Positions 29,430 to 38,269 of a stretch of DNA of 64,000 nucleotides are shown here, piece after piece. The DNA lies in the NCBI GenBank assembly GCA_963750715.1, contig CAVVRP010000008.1, forward strand, positions 496,001 to 560,000, in the 5' to 3' direction. Below the pieces are notes generated by a model. It did no database searches. It was not told where the DNA came from and was given only the letters and a program-made list of their open reading frames with translations. Origin of the DNA: JAGVSR01 sp963750715. GTDB lineage: Bacteria; Pseudomonadota; Alphaproteobacteria; Rhizobiales; Hyphomicrobiaceae. Positions within the stretch are counted from its first letter, which is position 1. The number at the start of each line of letters is the position of its first letter. Made by a program: the position numbers and the translations under genes.

Positions 29430-29882
29430 ATGTATCTCGATCTGCGTTCGCTTGCCGAAACCGACAGGGCCGGGTGGCTCGATCTGTGGACCGGCTATCA
29501 GCGCTTCTACGGCGTTGCGCTCAGCCCCGTTGTGACCGAGGCAACATGGCGGCGCATCCACGATTCTGGCGAGCCGATTCACGGACTGGGTGCGTTTCGC
29601 GGTCAGCGAATTGTGGGGTTGACGCACTTCATCCTGCATCGCTCGACATGGCGCGTCGACGACACCTGCTATCTCCAGGATCTGTATGTCGATCCGGCGG
29701 AGCGGCGTTCGGGGGTCGCGCGCGGGCTTGTCGCGGCGGTCTATGCGGCGGCGGATGCCGCCGGCGCCGGCCAGGTCTATTGGCTGACGCACAAGACCAA
29801 TGCCGCGGGCCGCGGGCTTTACGATCAGGTGGCGAAGAACACCGGGTTCATCGTCTATGAGCGCTTCGTGGACGGGCAGTAA
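29430..29882 (+). CDS. GNAT family N-acetyltransferase
   Basis: A single GNAT domain of 150 residues. The acetyl-CoA-binding motif is seen in LQDLYVDPAERRSGVARGLV (R-S-G-V-A-R-G as the pyrophosphate loop), followed by VYWLTHKTNAAGRGLYDQVAKNTGFIVY, which supplies the typical W-x-T/N-A-x-LY pattern of spermine/amine-type GNATs. The substrate is unknown. It is inserted between truB and rpsO on the same strand, 17 bases after truB, and may be cotranscribed with it. Confidence 0.85.
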   Translation: MYLDLRSLAETDRAGWLDLWTGYQRFYGVALSPVVTEATWRRIHDSGEPIHGLGAFRGQRIVGLTHFILHRSTWRVDDTCYLQDLYVDPAERRSGVARGLVAAVYAAADAAGAGQVYWLTHKTNAAGRGLYDQVAKNTGFIVYERFVDGQ

Positions 29883-30104
29883 AGGCACCCTTTCTCAAGG
29901 GTTAACTTGCCGCTTGATCGAGTTGCGCTATGTCAGCACGGCGTTCAAGAAAACCCTCGCCTTGCCGAAGGCTTAGTGTATAACCCGCCTTCCGATCGGA
30001 TGGTCTCACATTTGGCGGTTTACTGCGACCCGGCTGGACGACATCCTGGCTGTGGCCGTTCCTGGGGCCCAAGGCCCTCAACTCCCTACTGAAAGGAGCA
30101 CCCG

Positions 30105-30386
30105 ATGTCGGAAGTTGCACCGCAACGCAAGGCGGCCAAGACGGCTGTTATCAAGGCCAGCGCCATCAAATTGAACGATACCGGCTCGCCAGAAGTCCAG
30201 ATCGCGGTGTTGACGCACCGGATCAATGAATTGACCGACCACTTCAAGGTTCACAAGAAGGACAACCATTCGCGGCGCGGACTGCTCAAGATGGTGAGCC
30301 AGCGGCGTCAGCTCCTTGATTACGTCAAGCGCAAGGATGACAAGCGCTATCAGGGCATCATCGAGAAGCTTGGCATCCGCCGCTGA
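30105..30386 (+). CDS. rpsO: 30S ribosomal protein S15
   Basis: S15 binds the central domain of 16S rRNA early in 30S assembly. The family core DTGSPEVQIAVLTHRINELTDHF and HSRRGLLKMVSQRRQLLDYVK is present, ending in IIEKLGIRR. Ninety-three residues, four more than the common 89, because of an altered N-terminus (MSEVAPQRKAAKTAVIKA). The ATG is preceded by GAAAGGAGC, a strong ribosome binding site. The 222-base leader may hold its own promoter (TATAAC near 29979). S15 autoregulates its mRNA in other bacteria. Confidence 0.97.
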   Translation: MSEVAPQRKAAKTAVIKASAIKLNDTGSPEVQIAVLTHRINELTDHFKVHKKDNHSRRGLLKMVSQRRQLLDYVKRKDDKRYQGIIEKLGIRR

Positions 30387-30453
30387 TCGCCTCGCCCATG
30401 AGCTTGAGCCGCCGCCGGCAGCTGCCGCATGCCGGTCCGATCGCAGAGTGAAC

Positions 30454-30510
30454 ATCAAGGGGATCTGCTTCGCATGCAGTTGCGAGGCCGGTCCCCTTTT
30501 TCCCCTTGAT
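30454..30510 (+). terminator. rpsO-pnp intergenic hairpin with alternative pairing
   Basis: ATCAAGGGGA (30454-30463) can pair with TCCCCTTGAT (30501-30510) over 10 perfect base pairs. Its 3' part AAGGGGA can instead pair with TCCCCTT at 30492-30498, which is followed by TTT and would resemble a terminator. The enclosed CTGC/GCAG arms can form an inner stem. It could serve as a partial rpsO terminator or an RNase III substrate ahead of pnp. Confidence 0.6.
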
Positions 30511-30572
30511 CGTGCTACAGACCGTCTCGCAAAACATAGACAAAGATAGACCGAGAAAGAAAGACGATAGAC

Positions 30573-32780
30573 ATGTTCGATATTCATCGCGTGGAGATTG
30601 AGTGGGGCGGGCGCAAGCTCAAGCTCGAAGTCGGCCATATGGCCCGCCAAGCAGACGCCGCCGTCTATGCCGAGTACGGCGAGACCAGCGTGCTTGCGAC
30701 CGTTGTGGGAGCCAAGAGTGTCAAGCCTGGCATCGACTTTTTCCCGCTGACAGTGAACTACCAGGAACGCACCTATGCGGCCGGTAAAATCCCCGGCGGC
30801 TACTTCAAGCGCGAGGGGCGTCCGACTGAGAAGGAAACGCTGACGTCACGGCTCATCGACCGTCCGATCCGTCCGCTGTTTGTCGAAGGTTTCAAGAATG
30901 AAGTGCAGGTTGTCGTGACCGTGCTGTCGCATGATCAGGAAAACGACCCCGATATTCTAGCAATGGTCGCGGCATCGGCTGCTCTCACGCTCTCGGGTCT
31001 GCCGTTCCTCGGCCCGATCGGTGCGGCGCGCGTTGGCGTGATTGGCGGCGAATTCGTGTTGAACCCGATGATCGACGAGATGAAGGACTCGAGCCTCGAT
31101 CTCGTCGTCGCCGGCACGCATGACGCAGTGATGATGGTCGAGTCCGAAGCAAAGGAGCTTCCAGAGCAGCAGATGCTCGAAGCTGTCATGTTCGGGCACA
31201 AGCATTTCCAGCCGGTCATTCAGGCGATCGTCAAGCTCGCTGAAACCGCTGCCAAGGACGCGTGGGACGTCACGCTCCCCGATAAGGACAAGTACACGGC
31301 CGAGGTCAGGAAGATCGCGGAGGCGATTCTGAGGACGGCGTTCTCGACGCCCGAGAAGCACAAGCGCAACGACCTCGTCGCCGAGGCGAAGGCAGCCGTT
31401 ATGGCTGCCGTCACGCTGCCGGAAAATGATCCAGGCGCCAAGGTTCTGCTTGGCGATGCCTTCAAGGCCGTCGAAATGGAAATCATGCGCGGTACGGTCG
31501 TGAAGACGAGACAGCGCATCGATGGTCGCGACCTGAAGACGGTGCGTCCGATACTGTCCGAAGTTCACGTCCTGCCGCGCACGCATGGCTCGGCGCTGTT
31601 TACTCGTGGCGAGACGCAGGCCCTTGTCGTCGCAACGCTGGGCACCGGCGAGGATGAGCAGTACGTCGACAGCCTGGAAGGCACAAAGAAAGAGCGCTTC
31701 CTTCTGCATTACAACTTCCCTCCCTATTCGGTCGGTGAGACCGGTCGCATGGGATCGCCCGGCCGTCGTGAGATCGGTCACGGCAAGCTGGCATGGCGCG
31801 CCGTGCGTCCGCTGCTGCCGTCGGCGGAAGAGTTCCCCTATACGCTGCGCGTGGTGTCGGAAATCACGGAAAGCAACGGCTCGTCATCGATGGCGACCGT
31901 GTGCGGCACTTCGCTGGCTCTGATGGACGCAGGCGTACCGTTGAAGAGCCCCGTGGCCGGGATTGCCATGGGTCTGATCAAGGAAGGCAACGACTTCGCC
32001 GTCCTGTCGGACATTCTCGGTGACGAGGACCACCTGGGTGACATGGACTTTAAGGTCGCTGGCACGACGAGGGGCGTCACTGCGCTCCAGATGGACATCA
32101 AGATCACCGGCATCACCGAGGAGATCATGCGTGTCGCGCTGGATCAGGCCAACAAAGGCCGCCTACATATTCTTAACGAGATGTCGAAGGCGCTCACCGG
32201 TGCGCGCATGGAACTCGGTGAGCATGCTCCGCGCATCGAAACCATCAAGATTCCCACCGACAAGATCCGTGAAGTGATCGGTTCGGGCGGCTCGGTCATC
32301 CGCGAGATCGTCGCGGAGAGCGGCGCCAAGATCGACATCGAGGACGACGGCACGATCAAGATCGCGTCGGCAAACCGCAAGTCGATCGAGAAGGCCCTTG
32401 CGCGAATTCGCGGCATCACGTCGGAGCCCGAGGTCGGTCAGGTCTACAAGGGTAAAGTCGTCAAGATCATGGACTTCGGCGCGTTCGTGAACTTCTTCGG
32501 TGCCAAGGATGGCCTCGTACACATCTCGCAGCTCACCAATGGTCGCCCTGAAACGGTCGGCGAGGTGGTGAAGGAAGGTCAGGAAGTCTACGTCAAGCTG
32601 CTTGGCTTCGATGATCGCGGGAAGGTGCGTCTGTCGATGAAGATCGTCGATCAGACGACCGGCCAGGAAATCCCGCGTGAGTCGGGCGAGCCCGAGGAGG
32701 TATTCAGCGCCGAGCGCCCGCCGCGCCGCGACCGTGAGGGCGGCCGCGGAGGCGAGCGCCGCGGACCGCGCCGCGGCTGA
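30573..32780 (+). CDS. pnp: Polynucleotide phosphorylase PNPase
   Basis: PNPase degrades RNA 3' to 5' with phosphate and is a degradosome exoribonuclease. Two RNase PH-like domains are visible (RTYAAGKIPGGYFKREGRPTE is split over the first, GSPGRREIGHGKLAWRA in the second), followed by a KH domain (IREVIGSGGSVIREI) and an S1 domain (VYKGKVVKIMDFGAFVNF). The 735 residues end in an Arg/Gly-rich tail. It follows rpsO as in most proteobacteria, where RNase III and PNPase itself control the pnp leader. A strong terminator follows. Confidence 0.97.
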   Translation: MFDIHRVEIEWGGRKLKLEVGHMARQADAAVYAEYGETSVLATVVGAKSVKPGIDFFPLTVNYQERTYAAGKIPGGYFKREGRPTEKETLTSRLIDRPIRPLFVEGFKNEVQVVVTVLSHDQENDPDILAMVAASAALTLSGLPFLGPIGAARVGVIGGEFVLNPMIDEMKDSSLDLVVAGTHDAVMMVESEAKELPEQQMLEAVMFGHKHFQPVIQAIVKLAETAAKDAWDVTLPDKDKYTAEVRKIAEAILRTAFSTPEKHKRNDLVAEAKAAVMAAVTLPENDPGAKVLLGDAFKAVEMEIMRGTVVKTRQRIDGRDLKTVRPILSEVHVLPRTHGSALFTRGETQALVVATLGTGEDEQYVDSLEGTKKERFLLHYNFPPYSVGETGRMGSPGRREIGHGKLAWRAVRPLLPSAEEFPYTLRVVSEITESNGSSSMATVCGTSLALMDAGVPLKSPVAGIAMGLIKEGNDFAVLSDILGDEDHLGDMDFKVAGTTRGVTALQMDIKITGITEEIMRVALDQANKGRLHILNEMSKALTGARMELGEHAPRIETIKIPTDKIREVIGSGGSVIREIVAESGAKIDIEDDGTIKIASANRKSIEKALARIRGITSEPEVGQVYKGKVVKIMDFGAFVNFFGAKDGLVHISQLTNGRPETVGEVVKEGQEVYVKLLGFDDRGKVRLSMKIVDQTTGQEIPRESGEPEEVFSAERPPRRDREGGRGGERRGPRRG

Positions 32781-32806
32781 GACAGGCAGACATAAATCGT
32801 GAAAGG

Positions 32807-32833
32807 CGGCCCGGATCTCCGGGCCGTTTTTTT
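32807..32833 (+). terminator. Rho-independent terminator after pnp
   Basis: CGGCCCGG (32807-32814) pairs perfectly with CCGGGCCG (32819-32826) around an ATCT loop, followed by seven T residues. It closes the long housekeeping block that starts near metK and separates it from the arsenic genes. Confidence 0.9.
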
Positions 32834-33059
32834 ATATTGCGCCATCTGCACCGAGGGGGCCGATACCGGTAAATCGCCCCGACGTCTCTCCGCGCTCGGT
32901 TCGCCTTCGCTGGCTCCGGTGCCATGGAAGGATGCTGGCATTGGACGAAACACCGAATCTCCTGCTGCACTATATAAAAGCGAGCCGTTTGGAGGGCCGA
33001 CGACAAACCTTCAAAAGTACCATAAACCCATGAAACTCTAGAGCGCATAATCCGTATCT

Positions 33060-33088
33060 GATAAAGATCGCATCCGAGGCGATTTATC
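33060..33088. promoter_or_regulatory. Imperfect inverted repeat upstream of arsM
   Basis: GATAAAGATCGC (33060-33071) and GCGATTTATC (33079-33088) form an inverted repeat, apart from two extra bases (GA) in the left arm. It lies 32 bases before the arsM ATG, where an operator or a leader hairpin would be expected. No ArsR gene is present in the window, so any regulator would act from elsewhere. The 32834-33120 stretch around it holds no gene. Confidence 0.4.
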
Positions 33089-33120
33089 CGAACTACGCTC
33101 AAGAGTGAAGGGACGGCCAG

Positions 33121-34170
33121 ATGGATCACGACGTAGTCAAGGATTACTACGGCAAGACACTCAAGACCAATGCCGACCTCAAGACCAATGCCTGCTGCAC
33201 CCCGGGCGCTCCTCCGCCTCACATCGCTCCTCTGCTGTCCAACGTCCATCCGGAGGTCAAGGCCAAGTATTACGGTTGTGGCGTGGTTGCGCCGCCGTCA
33301 CTGAAAGGACGCCGTGTCATGGATCTCGGTTCGGGTTCCGGTCACGACGTCTACATTCTTGCGCAACTCGCCGGTCCATCGGGCGAGATAGTCGGAATCG
33401 ACATGACCGACGAACAGCTCGCCACGGCGCGTTCTCTCATCGATTGGCATACGGAAAAATTCGGATATGGGAAGCCAAACGTTCGCTTCCTCGAAGGTTA
33501 TATCGAGCGTCTCGGTGAAATCGGTCTGGAGCCATCGAGCTTCGACGTTATCGTCTCGAACTGCGTCGTAAATCTGGCTTTCGACAAGCCCGCAGTCTTG
33601 GGGGGCGTGCATGAGCTGCTGAAGCCGGGTGGCGAGTTCTACTTCTCAGATGTCTATTGCGACCGGCGCTTGCCGCAGTCTGTAACACACGATCCGGAGC
33701 TATACGGCGAGTGCCTCGGTGGCGCTCTCTACTGGAACGACTTCCTCGGTATCGCAAAAGGGGCGGGCTTCCTCGACCCGCAACTCGTCGCCAGCCGTCC
33801 CCTTGAGATCACCAGCGACACACTGAAAGCCAAGCTTGGAACGGCGCGTTTCTATTCGGCCACTTACCGCTTGTTTAAGCTCGATGGCCTCGAGTCAGCG
33901 TGCGAGGACTATGGCCAGGCGGTGATTTACAAAGGTGGGGTGCCAGGCCAGACGCATGCGTTCGAGCTCGACGATCATCACTATATCGAGCGCGGCAAGG
34001 TGTTCGGTGTGTGCGGCAATACCTGGCGCATGCTGGCCGAAACGCGCTTCAGCCCGTACTTCGAGTTCATCGGCGATTTCAAGACCCATTACGGCATCTA
34101 TGCCGGTTGCGGAACGAACCAGCCGTTCGCAAGCGATACGGCGGCGGGCAGCGGCAGTTCCTGCTGCTAG
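33121..34170 (+). CDS. arsM: Arsenite S-adenosylmethionine methyltransferase ArsM
   Basis: ArsM methylates As(III) stepwise using SAM, giving methylated, partly volatile arsenicals. The SAM-binding motif is VMDLGSGSGHDVYIL. Three cysteines match the conserved As-binding set: C54 (YYGCGV), C148 (VSNCVVNL) and C198 (GECLGGALYW); the last two are 50 residues apart, as in characterised ArsM enzymes. There is also an N-terminal Cys pair (C25, C26) and a C-terminal Ser-Ser-Cys-Cys. About 349 residues. The aquaglyceroporin gene follows after 18 bases, so the two are probably cotranscribed. Confidence 0.93.
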   Translation: MDHDVVKDYYGKTLKTNADLKTNACCTPGAPPPHIAPLLSNVHPEVKAKYYGCGVVAPPSLKGRRVMDLGSGSGHDVYILAQLAGPSGEIVGIDMTDEQLATARSLIDWHTEKFGYGKPNVRFLEGYIERLGEIGLEPSSFDVIVSNCVVNLAFDKPAVLGGVHELLKPGGEFYFSDVYCDRRLPQSVTHDPELYGECLGGALYWNDFLGIAKGAGFLDPQLVASRPLEITSDTLKAKLGTARFYSATYRLFKLDGLESACEDYGQAVIYKGGVPGQTHAFELDDHHYIERGKVFGVCGNTWRMLAETRFSPYFEFIGDFKTHYGIYAGCGTNQPFASDTAAGSGSSCC

Positions 34171-34188
34171 GTCGACAGGGGATTCCAC

Positions 34189-34887
34189 ATGGCGATGACT
34201 ACGGCGCGCCGCCTCATGTCCGAGGCGTTCGGAACCGGCCTGCTTGTTACGGCGGTGGTCGGCTCCGGCATCATGGCGGCGAAACTCGCCGGCGGAAACA
34301 ATGCCGTGGCACTTCTCTGCAATACGATTCCGACTGGGGCGATCCTCTACGTACTCATCACAATACTGGGGCCGGTATCCGGCGCGCATTTCAATCCGGC
34401 AGTCACGTTGGTGGTGGCGCTTCGACGCGAACTTCCGGCTGCCCTGGCGGTTGGCTACGTCGCTGCGCAGATTTTTGGCGGATGTGTCGGAACACTGGTC
34501 GCGCATGGCATGTTCGACCTGCCCTTGTTGCAGATCTCCGGCACGACCCGAACCGGCGTCGCGCAATGGTTTGCGGAATTCGTGGCTGCGTTCGGCCTTC
34601 TGGTGACGATACTGGGAACCGTCCGGTTCAGCCCCGCGTCCGTACCCGTCGCCGTCGGCCTCTACATAACTTCGGCTTATTGGTTCACGGCTTCCACGTC
34701 GTTCGCCAATCCGGCGGTGACGATCGCGCGCAGTCTGTCGGATACGTTCGCGGGTATCGCGCCGGGAGACGTCGCTGCGTTCATCGTGTTCCAATGTGTG
34801 GGAGCACTTGCCGGTGCCGCGCTCTCGCGATGGCTGTTCGAGGACGGTGTGGAGAAGAGCCCGCTCAACCGGTCAGCGCATCGATGA
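34189..34887 (+). CDS. MIP-family channel, AqpS-like arsenical aquaglyceroporin
   Basis: A six-helix MIP channel of 232 residues with both pore motifs intact: HFNPAVTL and FANPAVTIARS. In Sinorhizobium meliloti the related AqpS, encoded in an ars operon, lets arsenite leave the cell down its gradient. Position right after arsM suggests a role in moving arsenite or methylated arsenicals. No arsR, arsC, arsH or arsB is nearby. I do not assign the aqpS symbol because solute specificity is not readable from the sequence. Confidence 0.88.
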   Translation: MAMTTARRLMSEAFGTGLLVTAVVGSGIMAAKLAGGNNAVALLCNTIPTGAILYVLITILGPVSGAHFNPAVTLVVALRRELPAALAVGYVAAQIFGGCVGTLVAHGMFDLPLLQISGTTRTGVAQWFAEFVAAFGLLVTILGTVRFSPASVPVAVGLYITSAYWFTASTSFANPAVTIARSLSDTFAGIAPGDVAAFIVFQCVGALAGAALSRWLFEDGVEKSPLNRSAHR

Positions 34888-35430
34888 ATGCGATGTCCGC
34901 CGAAAGCGGGTTGTCGGCTGCGAACCCTGTCATCCAAATCACTCGCCGGATGGGCGCGAACGGCAGCATATCCGCCACCGCGACCTCGTTGCCGCGTTCC
35001 CGGAGCGGGTTGACGGTCGTCGTCGGGCGCCAGGACATGGATCTAGGCCATCAGCGCCATGTGTAGACGGCTTACCGGCTGAACGGCCATCCCAATGTTG
35101 AGCTGACGACAACACCAGCAGCGGATTTGCAGGACTTGAAAGCCGAGCCTGAGACTCAGAAGATTGGTATCGAGCCATTGTTGAAGTCCGGGCGGCAGGT
35201 TGCGAGATTTCACCAGCACAAATGACAACCGCTTGGCCATGCTGCTGCTCAGGTATCCCAACGAAACATATATTGTTCAAGGTCTGACGGGATATGACGT
35301 GCAGCGAACGCCGCGCGTGTAAGTGAATTTTTACGAGCTGCGTTGAGTGACAAGGGATCTCACTGCAGCGCCCACGCGCCGTATGAGCCATTGGTTGCTC
35401 CGGGGAGGGGAATCGGCGCAAACCTTCACT
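34888..35430. other. Gene-poor stretch after the arsenic genes
   Basis: About 540 bases without a convincing gene. Several open frames of 70-160 codons exist on both strands but have arginine/serine/cysteine-rich translations typical of shadow frames. The 72-codon minus-strand frame at 35043-35261 is the most protein-like, but I do not recognise it and it lacks a clear ribosome binding site. Confidence 0.5.
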
Positions 35431-35863
35431 CTAGTCGTCAGGATGCTCCGTCTCATTCGGGACGAGACCGGTCAGTCGAACGAGCGTCTTGCGCACACCG
35501 ATGTTGATCTGGCTTGCGTTCAGGAGTTGGTCCCTGTCGAGAACAGCGCGAACCGCTTCTGCAATAGGTTCTTGGCTATCAACTTCAGGCGGATCGACTT
35601 CGATGCCGTTGACGATAGCGCACCCCCGGGACCCACCAGGCAATGACGCCTGCGAGCCACTTTGACGTAAGACCCGGAACGCGCCCATTGAGGATCACAA
35701 CTCCATCCCCCACCTCGATGTCGATGCACCCGAGCGGCTTATCGAGCGCACCGCGCATCAAGTGCCAACTGCCATTCTCCAGCTCACGTATGTCCAGGGC
35801 CCTGAAACTCGTCTCCCCGATCAGTCCGTTGCGCAGATGAACACGTATTTCCTTGTCGGTCAT
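35431..35863 (-). CDS. BON-domain protein, interrupted by a +1 frameshift
   Basis: The first frame from ATG 35863 gives MTDKEIRVHLRNGL and the BON hallmark DGVVILNGRVPGLTSKWL followed by AGVIAWWVPG; the second gives VNGIEVDPPE and LNASQINIGVRKTLVRLTGLVP, typical of a second BON repeat. The frames join at a run of five G (35623-35627 on the plus strand); with four G the junction reads V-P-G-C-A-I-V-N-G-I. BON domains bind phospholipid surfaces, usually in envelope proteins, but there is no signal peptide here. The corrected length is about 144 residues. The C-terminus (stop at 35431) may be shortened relative to relatives. Confidence 0.75.
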
Positions 35864-36483
35864 ATAGACTTTGAAGTTTTGACGTGCAGTCGATCGAAGA
35901 GGCATGTGGCTGAAGGGGCCACAGCGGCAATGTGCTCGAGTGGGGCAAGTGTTCCGATTTGCCGAGGGACCGTTCGAGAGCTCGTGCCCGAGCGCGAGCA
36001 CGGCTGCCCACGCGTAAATGTGCGGCGCAACTTTGGAAAGCACGATCGCGGGGACGATCTTGACATCGCAAATTTATATAGCTGTGTGCCGGCGCTTTCA
36101 GTAGTGCGTGCTCTCGATCGTGATCAAGAAGTGTCATTCGGAAGTACCGATGGTTGAGAGGGCAACACGAGGATCAATAGCGAGTTGGAGACGATGGCCC
36201 TTCTAGCTGTCATTTCGGACCTCGCACCGAAGCGAGATCCGGGCTCTGCTGGCTAGCTGCAGCAAATCGATCGCGCTGACCGAGCCGAACTCGTCAAACG
36301 CTGGAGATCCTAATGTAGGGCTCTGAGATCCAAATCCGGATCTCGGAGCCTTTACCTGTTCTTGAAAATTGAGCGTCGGATCCACCGAACTCCGGGTCTT
36401 GGCCGATTCGAATGCCGCGCTCGCGTCAGAGCACGCGGTTTACCTCGCCAACAAACCACTCCGCCCGATAAAGGAACGTTCTT
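35864..36483. other. Gene-poor stretch
   Basis: About 620 bases. Minus-strand frames extend upstream of the BON gene to 36043 and 36137, but their translations are not protein-like. I see no RNA gene, insertion sequence ends or strong terminator. Confidence 0.5.
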
Positions 36484-36624
36484 TCACCAAGCGTAGAGCG
36501 ATACGAGAAGGATAACGCCGAATGCGTCAGTCCAAAGATAGCGTAGGCCGTTCGGCCAGATGCGCCGTTCTCGCATCCAATTCATCTTGTCGAGGACGTA
36601 GTCTACGACGTTGCTTGGCGGCAT
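36484..36624 (-). CDS. Small hypothetical protein
   Basis: A 46-residue reading frame starting MPPSNVVDYVLDKMNW and continuing ERRIWPNGLRYLWTDAFG, then a hydrophobic end VILLVSLYAW. The composition (Trp, Tyr, amphipathic) is protein-like and unlike the shadow frames around it. GAGG about 10 bases upstream of ATG 36624 could be the ribosome binding site. A longer frame to 36747 overlaps the next gene and looks spurious. I do not recognise the family. Confidence 0.45.
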   Translation of the reverse strand: MPPSNVVDYVLDKMNWMRERRIWPNGLRYLWTDAFGVILLVSLYAW

Positions 36625-36692
36625 ATCGGCCTCGAAAAACCTCACGCGAACCCGTTGTCGCTGGCCAATTGAACGAGGTGTCGGGCCATCGA

Positions 36693-36896
36693 TCAACTTT
36701 CGCGCGGTCCACTCATCTGGACCAGCGCGGCCTCTATGCGACGCCATGTCTTCGCCTGGTCCTTATCGCCCAATTCTTTAAACGACCGGGCCTTCTGAGC
36801 GGCTTCCGCAATCGCTTTGGCACCGCTCGTTTCCCAAAGTCGTCGAGCATGCTCTTCAATCTCGGTGGCCTTAATTGCCATCGCAGCTTTCTCCAT
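36693..36896 (-). CDS. Small hypothetical protein, helical
   Basis: About 67 residues from ATG 36896 (or 62 from ATG 36881): MEKAAMAIKATEIEEHARRLW, then AKAIAEAAQKARSFKELGDKDQAKTWRRIEAAL. It is a charged all-helix protein of a type I recall as common, uncharacterised, in Hyphomicrobiales; that recollection is not a search result. The upstream frame to 37052 has no similarity. It is on the same strand as the 46-residue gene, 68 bases away, and may be cotranscribed with it. Confidence 0.6.
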   Translation of the reverse strand: MEKAAMAIKATEIEEHARRLWETSGAKAIAEAAQKARSFKELGDKDQAKTWRRIEAALVQMSGPRES

Positions 36897-37221
36897 CGTG
36901 TGTGCGTTTACAGTCGTTCCTGGTCGGAGGGGTAAGGAGTTGCGCCGACGAAAGAACCGATCAAAAATTACACATGTTCGGAGGATCAACTCTTGCGCTG
37001 CATCAAGGCACCCCTTGAGATAGGGGAGGTAATTACCTAACTTCGTATCCACGGACGGAGATCGAACCCGTCGATATATTCGATCACTGCTTGGCGCTCT
37101 CGGCAGCGTCCCGCAAATCGGATCATGCCGACGCCACGTCGCCGGGTCTAACGCTGAGCGATCCCGGCTCCGGACACCGGATCAAGTAAGGACAGAAAAC
37201 TGCCGAGGAGAGGGAGGCGCC
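36897..37221. other. Intergenic region between divergent genes
   Basis: About 325 bases between the small minus-strand gene and the CBS gene. The CBS gene has a good ribosome binding site (GAGGGAGGCGCC) directly before its ATG. No repeat or RNA gene seen. Confidence 0.45.
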
Positions 37222-37644
37222 ATGACCGATCGCAAGCTCGCTTTCATCGTCAAGGACCAGAAGCCGCTTGTGATGTCGAAAGGCGAGACGGTGCAGCGTG
37301 CCTGCAACTCGATGTGGGAGCAGCGAAAAGGTTCTGTTCTGGTGGTCGACGATCGTCAGCGGCTGACGGGCATCTTTACCGGACGCGATGCAGTCCGTAT
37401 TCTCGCGCAAGGCAAGGATGCGTCTGAGACTACGCTTGACAAGGCAATGACCCCGAAACCCATGACTGTTACGCCCGATCATCGTTCCATCGATGCTTTG
37501 CGGATGATGAGCGATGGGGGCTTTCGTCATGTCCCAGTCGTCGAAGATGGCCGGATCTGGGGCGTCGTCTCTCGCGGCGATTTCAAGGGAATAGAAATCG
37601 ATCGTCTGGACGAGGAGGAGCAACTGGCGGAATGCATTCGCTGA
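37222..37644 (+). CDS. CBS-pair domain protein
   Basis: A stand-alone Bateman module of 140 residues with two CBS motifs: GSVLVVDDRQRLTGIFTGRDAV in the first and HVPVVEDGRIWGVVSRGDFKGIE in the second. Such modules bind adenosyl nucleotides and regulate partners. The partner cannot be told here; the next gene, 92 bases downstream on the same strand, is flavin-reductase-like. A GGAG-rich ribosome binding site supports the ATG. Confidence 0.88.
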   Translation: MTDRKLAFIVKDQKPLVMSKGETVQRACNSMWEQRKGSVLVVDDRQRLTGIFTGRDAVRILAQGKDASETTLDKAMTPKPMTVTPDHRSIDALRMMSDGGFRHVPVVEDGRIWGVVSRGDFKGIEIDRLDEEEQLAECIR

Positions 37645-37735
37645 TCCGCGGAGGCGATCGCGGCGAACTTTGACACCTATGCAGGGGACGAACTGAGCCT
37701 GCTCACGTTATCTAAACAAGGGCCGGGGTGTCGTC

Positions 37736-38269
37736 ATGCTGAAGGAGATGTCTCTTTCCAAGGTTTACCAGGTTATCGAACCTGGGCCGGTGGTGTTGCT
37801 CGCCACCGCCCACAAGGGTCGGCACAACCTGATGACCATGTCTTGGCACATGATGGTCGAGTTCGAACCCCCCATGGTGGCTTGCGTCGTGAGCGCATCA
37901 AATCATAGCTTCGAAGCGCTGCGCGCAACAAAGAACTGCGTGATCGCCGTTCCAGCCCTCGAACTGGCACCGAAAGTCGTCGCTGTCGGCAATTGCTCCG
38001 GACGCGATGTCGATAAATTCAGCGCCATCGGGTTGACGCCAGTCCGGGCCGAGCGCGTCTCGCCACCCCTTGTGGCTGAGTGTTTTGCCAATCTGGAATG
38101 CAAGGTCATCGACACGCGGCTCGTAAACATGTTTAATCTTTTTGTCCTCGAGGTGCTGAAGGCATGGAGTGACCCTAAACAACGAAAGCCGAGGACGATC
38201 CATCATCACGGCTATGGCGCGTTTGCAGTAGACGGTGAAACCATCAAGCTGAAATCGAAAATGCGGTAG
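37736..38269 (+). CDS. Flavin reductase-like (FMN-binding split-barrel) protein
   Basis: A 177-residue protein of the flavin reductase-like domain family. The opening EPGPVVLLATAHKGRHNLMTMSWHMMVEFEPP is the usual FMN-binding beta-barrel start, and VSASNHSFEALRATKNCVIAVP and FANLECKVIDTRLVNMFNLFVLEV follow. These proteins bind FMN and often supply reduced flavin to monooxygenases, or act alone on unknown substrates. No monooxygenase is nearby. Start may be ATG 37736 or 37751. Confidence 0.82.
   Translation: MLKEMSLSKVYQVIEPGPVVLLATAHKGRHNLMTMSWHMMVEFEPPMVACVVSASNHSFEALRATKNCVIAVPALELAPKVVAVGNCSGRDVDKFSAIGLTPVRAERVSPPLVAECFANLECKVIDTRLVNMFNLFVLEVLKAWSDPKQRKPRTIHHHGYGAFAVDGETIKLKSKMR

Noticed and set aside
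33900..35066. Long plus-strand frame overlapping arsM and the channel gene
   Set aside because: Arginine-rich shadow frame of two clearly supported genes.
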